A stretch of 64,000 nt of DNA. It comes from Chloroflexota bacterium (GTDB taxonomy: Bacteria > Chloroflexota > Dehalococcoidia > Bin125). Both the position numbers and the translations under genes were made by a program. The stretch spans positions 146,127 to 210,126 of the forward strand of contig VXQZ01000037.1 in NCBI GenBank assembly GCA_009838735.1, given 5' to 3'. The notes under the pieces were generated by a model. The model worked only from the letters and a program-made list of their open reading frames with translations, was not told the DNA's origin and did not search any database. Below are positions 59,761-64,000 of the stretch, piece by piece; positions within the stretch are counted from its first letter, which is position 1; every line of letters starts with the position of its first letter.

Positions 59761-60135
59761 CAGGGAGGCGAGGTGTTGAGATCGCATAGATCGTCGCACA
59801 AGGTAGGGCGCAGCCCGAACGCAGACCGCAGGCCCAGAGTATGTGTCTGCCAGATTCGTCAATGAAGCCGATGCCTCGATGGTCTCAAATCATGCATTGA
59901 GGAGACGGCCGATCATCCGCAAGTGTCGGCCTCGTCCTTGAAGGTCCTCCGCGCCGGCAACGTGCCGATCACGAAGGAAGAAGCTGTGCGCCGGTCTCTT
60001 GCCGCTCGAGAACTCGCCTCGCTTTCGGATTCAACTGCAAGTTAGATGCGGGACGGCCCAAGTCGAACAGATCGTCAACCGTATAGGTGTCAATCGCCTC
60101 TAACGAGCGGTCAGACAGAACCGCCTTACGACACG

Positions 60136-60407
60136 CCGCACCTCGGTGAGTCGATTATCTTGCTGTGTCTCGAATCGCTCGACCTCTAGATTGCCGACGC
60201 CGCCGCGCAAATTGAAGTCGACGAGGCATACTTGGCGGTGCTGTGCGAGGTTCACAGGACCGTCAATGTGGACCTGGCCATTCGTCTGGAACAGGCATTC
60301 GAGGAACCGCCGAAGTGTGGATGCGGATGCAAGCCTCCTAAGACCTGGCCCAGACGCGATTGAAGTCGGGCCACATTCGGGTGAAGCCGTTCGAGTCAGC
60401 GGCCTGA
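60136..60407 (+). pseudogene. higA: higA-like antitoxin pseudogene (two stops, one frameshift)
   Basis: The frame reads PHLGESIILLCLESLDL, TAG (60187), IADAAAQIEVDEAYLAVLCE and NVDLAIRLEQAF; after a frameshift near 60300 it continues GTAEVWMRMQAS, TAA (60339), DLAQTRLKSGHIRVKPFESA and TGA at 60405. This aligns end to end with the copy that follows (HPGETIRDDCVEALGL, AEAAAHLQIEE, DLAIRFEQALGSTADTWLRLQNAY). It is a full-length but dead XRE-type HigA antitoxin gene. No HigB toxin was recognised upstream. Confidence 0.65.
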
Positions 60408-60409
60408 AT

Positions 60410-60928
60410 GTGTTGCGCGACAACCCACAACATCCCGGTGAGACCATTCGAGACGACTGCGTCGAGGCGCTCGGCCTGACAATGGCAGAAGCGGCGGCGC
60501 ATTTGCAGATCGAGGAGTCGACCCTGGCGGCTGTCTGCGCCTGCGAGGCGCCGATTACTGCCGACCTGGCCATCCGCTTCGAGCAAGCCCTCGGCAGCAC
60601 CGCCGACACCTGGCTCCGCCTGCAGAACGCCTACAACCTTGCCAAGGGCCGCAAGAGGACCTGTCAGATCAAGAGGATCGAGTCTGCACTTTGGCTGCAT
60701 CAGCGGGAATCGTCGGCTGCGTCAATGCGAGCCCGCGCCAGACCAGAGGTTGCCGTGTCTTGCAGTCAACCACGCCTTGCAGATTGGGTGGATTATTGGG
60801 GTTGGCCCTTGCCGTGTCCAACTGAGCCTGGGTCAACCCGCATGCTGGATGTTCTCCGTCTCCGGAGAAGTCAACGCCCGACACGTCAGTTCCGGTCAGA
60901 TTCGCATCAGAGAATACAGATCCCTTGA
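60410..60928 (+). CDS. higA: HigA-like XRE antitoxin, possibly missing its natural stop
   Basis: From a GTG at 60410 the product reads MLRDNPQHPGETIRDDC, then EALGLTMAEAAAHLQIEEST, ITADLAIRFEQALGSTADTW and NAYNLAKGRKRT, the HigA helix-turn-helix layout. HigA proteins end at ~95-100 residues; here the family-like part ends at about residue 93 (QIKRIES) and the frame runs on for ~80 more residues, antisense to the 3' end of the pentapeptide-repeat gene. The tail is thus probably read-through after loss of the stop codon. No HigB partner is seen. May be inactive; the DNA-binding part itself is unbroken. Confidence 0.5.
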   Translation: MLRDNPQHPGETIRDDCVEALGLTMAEAAAHLQIEESTLAAVCACEAPITADLAIRFEQALGSTADTWLRLQNAYNLAKGRKRTCQIKRIESALWLHQRESSAASMRARARPEVAVSCSQPRLADWVDYWGWPLPCPTEPGSTRMLDVLRLRRSQRPTRQFRSDSHQRIQIP

Positions 60929-61757
60929 CCCGTGACGACGTGAGACTTGCATCGTGCAAATCTGCTTCCGAAAAGTCGGTATCCATCAACGTGGCGCCGA
61001 CGATCGTCGCTCTGGCAAGGTTCGCATTCGAAAAGTTGGCCTTAAAGGAATAGATTCCCGACAAATCAGCATCGATAAGGAGTACCGTCTGGAAATTGCT
61101 AAAGCTGAACCTAGCCCTTCTGAGAACTACATCGTCCAGTTCCACTAGACCATACTCATGCCGAAACACCGCCTTGTTTTGCAAGGCCTTCGCAGGTATT
61201 CGACTATCGGGTTCATTGCGTCGACCTATCGAGTCGACCGCAGCCTGGATATCATCACGCAGCCACGCTGACGAGCCTGCTCCCAAATGGTGTGTCGGGT
61301 ACCGTATGAAAGTGGTCAACAGCCTGATCACGTCAGGGCGATATCTCTCTGAATCGTCTTCGACGAGCCTATCAAGTGCGTGTATGCCGCCTAGTCTGGT
61401 AGAAACAGTTGAACTGCCGAGCATCTGAGCGGCCTGTTGGAAGCGCTCGTCGAGAAGTCTCCGTTGCGACACCTCTGTCTGGCGAAGCGCGGTATCTACC
61501 TGCTGTCGGGCTGCGTGGGCTTGTTGATTGGCCGAATGGGCCCGCCAACTCGCCACGCCGATGGCGATCACTCCGCCAATCAGAATCCCTGCAGTGGCGA
61601 CACGCTCCATTCGGTCTGGCCATGAAGAGGCGAACTCCATCCCATCGCGATGGATCGGTGCTGCGATATCTGAAGGCCACCAACCCACCGTATAACTGAT
61701 CGCAGAGACCAGTCCGACTCCAGTGACGGCGAGGAGAACCGGCACTCCCTTACTCAC
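60669..61757 (-). CDS. membrane-anchored pentapeptide-repeat protein
   Basis: Encodes 362 residues. Two N-terminal hydrophobic segments (VLLAVTGVGLVSAISYTVG and VATAGILIGGVIAIGVASW) are followed by a coiled stretch, then RLLDERFQQAAQMLGSSTV and RLGGIHALDRL, a segment commonly found before pentapeptide repeats in such proteins. About residues 215-300 contain A(D/N)LXX-type repeats (DADLSGIYSF, NANLARATIV, EADLHDASLT, DANLTGTDV) forming a right-handed beta-helix. The GTG start overlaps the stop of the type ISP gene by 8 bp (GTGAGTAA), so it is its operon partner. Function unknown; a role linked to restriction or membrane stress is possible. Confidence 0.82.
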   Translation of the reverse strand: MSKGVPVLLAVTGVGLVSAISYTVGWWPSDIAAPIHRDGMEFASSWPDRMERVATAGILIGGVIAIGVASWRAHSANQQAHAARQQVDTALRQTEVSQRRLLDERFQQAAQMLGSSTVSTRLGGIHALDRLVEDDSERYRPDVIRLLTTFIRYPTHHLGAGSSAWLRDDIQAAVDSIGRRNEPDSRIPAKALQNKAVFRHEYGLVELDDVVLRRARFSFSNFQTVLLIDADLSGIYSFKANFSNANLARATIVGATLMDTDFSEADLHDASLTSSRVKGSVFSDANLTGTDVSGVDFSGDGEHPACGLTQAQLDTARANPNNPPNLQGVVDCKTRQPLVWRGLALTQPTIPADAAKVQTRSS

Positions 61758-64000
61758 GTGAAGCCTCCTGTACCCCTAGAAGAACCGCCACCCGCCGCGC
61801 AACCTCCGAAAACCAGCCGACCTCCGACACCTCCAGTCCCCGATCCAGCACCTTCGACTCCCGGTAGCTCAGCCACTTCTTGAGGACCTGGTAGCCGCCG
61901 AGGCGGTAGCTCCAGACTTCGATGGGTATGTCCCGCCAATACGCGTTGTCGTTGAGGTAGACGTCGACCAAGTCTCCTCGTCGCTCGATCTTCCCCTGGC
62001 CGGGCATGACGGCTTTATTGGCTCCAAAGTGGCCCCAGCCGGCGGTGAGGTGGAAGTCGGCGGGTTGCATGGGGAGGCCGTCGACCGTGGTGGGGACGGC
62101 GATGTGGGTGTTGTCGGCGAGGAGGTCGGCGACGTCAGACTCGGTGTCGAGCAGGCGTGCGAGGCGGTGGCCTCGGGCGGCGGATTGGGCGAGCTCGGCA
62201 GGGTCGTCGGGCAGGGGGATGCGGGGCCAGCCCATGCGCAGTCCGCCGGCATTAGCCTCGCGGTAGGCGGGGTCGTGCAGCGTGGCGAGGACATGGTGGA
62301 AGAGATCCTCGGGCGTAGCGTCCATGGACTCGATAGAGGCCCGCGCCCGCTCACTCAGATTGGCGGTCCGTTTGACGCCGTCCACCTCCTCGCCGAACTG
62401 GTCGTCTCGGAGGTAGAGGGGGATGCACGTGGCGCCTCGGTCGAACAGATCGAGGCATCCGATAGGAGAGATCACTTGTGCCGGCGACCATTCGCGACGG
62501 GGCTTCTGTTGAGACACAATCGCCATGTTGCCGGCGAACACGTGCGGCTGATACTCCGGGCGCGGGCGATCTAACAGGCTTGACGTAGAGGACCAGTAGA
62601 GCCAGCGGACATCGAACGGACGGTAGGCGAAGCGGACGAAATCGGAATCGGTTGTCTCGACATGGTTACCGACTTGCTCCTTGAGCTGCTCCAAGTCGAG
62701 GCCAACGACAAGTGAATCGCGGCTCGTTTTCACGCCTGGGTAGTAGGCGGGAAAGAGACTTACCAAGGTCGGCCAATCGAACCAGTTCTCGCTCACCGCA
62801 ATCGGAGCGAATGGCAACCCCAGCCCCTTCATCGGTCTCAGGTGGCGGTACTGCTCGGACGGATCGGGGTTAGCGTCTTCGTCTAGTTCACGGAGCTTGC
62901 CTGTCCCCCACAGTTCCCGCCAATCAACCCGCTCCGGAGACTTATGCTTCTCTTTCCGCACCAACGTCGCAATCGCCGTACCGACCTGGATGCCGACCGG
63001 ATCGTCCTTGGTTGAGAACACGCTCGGATCGGAGTCCCCTTCGGGCGTGAGCTTACCGGTGCGGTACTTGTCTCCGTTGAGGTTGTCGATGCGGATGATG
63101 TCGAAGGCGTCGAGGTAGCGCTGTCTCATGCCGGGGAAGGAGAGGCCGTCGAGCCAGGAGTAGTTGCTGATGAAGCAGACGATGCCCTTGCCGGTCTTCT
63201 CGGCGATCCGGCGCTCGGCCATGCGGAAGAAGCGCACGTAGAGGTCGTTGAGTCCCTGGCCCTGCGGCTTGGGCACGTCGGGTCCGGAGACTGGTTGTTT
63301 AACGGTGCGGTAGGCGTCCGACAGCGCCCGCTCCTCCGGCACGTCGGGCACGCCGGGGAAGCCGTTGTATGGCGGGTTGCCGAGCACGACCAGGATCGGA
63401 CGCTGCTGCTTGACCTGGTTGGCGCTGCGGCGCTCCTGTTCCAGCTCGGGGAAGGGCAGCGGCTTGGTCGTGTGCGGTTCCCAGCCGGTCAGGGCGTTGG
63501 TCAGGAAGACGCCGGCGCGCTGGTTGGGCGAGAGTCCCGCGCCCAGGCGCTCCAGCGCGAGTCCGATTTCGAGGTGCGAGACGACCAACGGGGCGGGCAT
63601 GATCTCGAAGCCGAAGACGCGGGTCGCAGCGGCCTGGCGGACCGACTCGGCCCAGGTCGCGCCGCCTGATGCTTGCTCGGTCTCGGCGATCCGCCGCAGC
63701 GTCTCGACCAGGAAGGCGCCCGTGCCGCAGCAAGGATCGAGCACATAGACGCGTTCGTCGGCCAGTCCCTTGGCAATGCCGAGGTCGTCGCGCAGCGCCC
63801 GGTCGACGCGCGCCACCATGTAGCGCACGATCTCGCGCGGCGTGTACCAGACGCCTAGCGATTTGCGCAGTTCGGGGTCGAACGCCTCAAGGAACGGCTC
63901 GTAGAAATACTGCACCGCCTCGCCCTCGCTGAAGCTCTTGAGGAACGCCTCGCGGTCGACCCGTTCCAGCGCCGCCTCGACCCAGTCGAGCACCTCGTCC
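61750..64000 (-). CDS. type ISP restriction-modification enzyme, C-terminal part (N-terminus beyond window)
   Basis: The visible ~750 codons run off the right edge. They hold the N6-adenine methyltransferase domain with motif I (LDPCCGTGAF) and motif IV (LGNPPYNGFPG), preceded by KSLGVWYTPREIVRYMV. Downstream comes the target-recognition/C-terminal specificity region ending ...KKWLSYRESKVLDRGLEV and a short tail. Type ISP enzymes (LlaGI/LlaBIII class) combine nuclease, helicase-like ATPase, methyltransferase and target recognition in one ~1,500-residue chain; the first half should lie to the right of the window. The enzyme cuts unmodified foreign DNA. The family is assigned from the methyltransferase and C-terminal parts. 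Confidence 0.85.
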   Translation of the reverse strand, partial: DEVLDWVEAALERVDREAFLKSFSEGEAVQYFYEPFLEAFDPELRKSLGVWYTPREIVRYMVARVDRALRDDLGIAKGLADERVYVLDPCCGTGAFLVETLRRIAETEQASGGATWAESVRQAAATRVFGFEIMPAPLVVSHLEIGLALERLGAGLSPNQRAGVFLTNALTGWEPHTTKPLPFPELEQERRSANQVKQQRPILVVLGNPPYNGFPGVPDVPEERALSDAYRTVKQPVSGPDVPKPQGQGLNDLYVRFFRMAERRIAEKTGKGIVCFISNYSWLDGLSFPGMRQRYLDAFDIIRIDNLNGDKYRTGKLTPEGDSDPSVFSTKDDPVGIQVGTAIATLVRKEKHKSPERVDWRELWGTGKLRELDEDANPDPSEQYRHLRPMKGLGLPFAPIAVSENWFDWPTLVSLFPAYYPGVKTSRDSLVVGLDLEQLKEQVGNHVETTDSDFVRFAYRPFDVRWLYWSSTSSLLDRPRPEYQPHVFAGNMAIVSQQKPRREWSPAQVISPIGCLDLFDRGATCIPLYLRDDQFGEEVDGVKRTANLSERARASIESMDATPEDLFHHVLATLHDPAYREANAGGLRMGWPRIPLPDDPAELAQSAARGHRLARLLDTESDVADLLADNTHIAVPTTVDGLPMQPADFHLTAGWGHFGANKAVMPGQGKIERRGDLVDVYLNDNAYWRDIPIEVWSYRLGGYQVLKKWLSYRESKVLDRGLEVSEVGWFSEVARRVAVLLGVQEASRE

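Noticed and set aside
59863..60045. Plus-strand frame with protein-like segment SSLKVLRAGNVPITKEEAVR
   Set aside because: It starts right after a stop codon without a start codon and matches nothing I recognise; it may be a gene relic but cannot be supported.
1..64000. tRNA, rRNA or other structural RNA genes
   Set aside because: No cloverleaf with a T-loop GTTCRA-type core in the right context and no rRNA-like stretch were seen by eye; a covariance search would be decisive.

Overview
The window is about 64 kb of GC-rich, gene-dense bacterial DNA. It carries four luciferase-like (LLM) flavin/F420 oxidoreductases, an enolase-superfamily enzyme, two dehalogenases, several ABC importers with lipobox- or Tat-type binding proteins, and a block of very large exported repeat proteins. 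This mix resembles uncultured Chloroflexota, in particular marine Dehalococcoidia/SAR202-like lineages, which are known for expanded enolase and LLM families. The assignment is an inference from gene content; no rRNA or tRNA gene was seen to test it.

Layout. 1-3.3 kb: the end of an alpha/beta-hydrolase-fold gene, an ASCH-domain protein, a small unknown protein, a type II haloacid dehalogenase and a vapBC-like toxin-antitoxin pair. 3.3-9.7 kb: a complete branched-chain amino acid-type ABC importer (livJHMGF, minus strand) with an enolase-superfamily gene upstream. 10-12.4 kb: a Zn-ribbon/OB-fold protein plus thiolase-like pair and a small HAD protein, with REP-like and hairpin repeats. 12.6-18.3 kb: a zinc-ribbon micro-protein, two LLM oxidoreductases, an orphan heme/B12-type binding lipoprotein, a VOC protein, a haloalkane dehalogenase and an MFS transporter remnant.

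18.6-41.5 kb is an exported-protein region. It holds two giant convergent RCC1-like repeat proteins (one split by an in-frame TAA), a membrane-anchored periplasmic-binding-like protein, three fibronectin-III proteins, an 11-repeat Ig-like protein, an unknown two-segment membrane-anchored protein, and a histidine kinase/response regulator pair. A module of about 60 residues is shared between the RCC1-like proteins and the binding-like protein. Two promoters in the block carry related inverted repeats with ATCTAT/ATAGAT half-sites, which suggests common regulation.

42.8-55.7 kb is a nine-gene minus-strand directon. In transcription order it encodes two tandem paralogous Tat/lipobox binding proteins, DppB- and DppC-type permeases, a fused two-domain ATPase, two tandem LLM monooxygenases, and a heterodimeric ABC half-transporter pair. 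Spacing is tight (overlaps or 10-21 bp) except between the two binding proteins. It reads as one uptake-oxidation-transport system of unknown substrate and is the best candidate here for an undescribed pathway.

55.7-64 kb is a defence and mobile region: an MFS gene stump, a large serine recombinase, an ApeA-like HEPN protein, a decayed second copy of a type ISP restriction-modification C-terminus, two tandem higA-like sequences (one clearly dead), a membrane-anchored pentapeptide-repeat protein, and the C-terminal part of a type ISP restriction-modification enzyme running off the window end.
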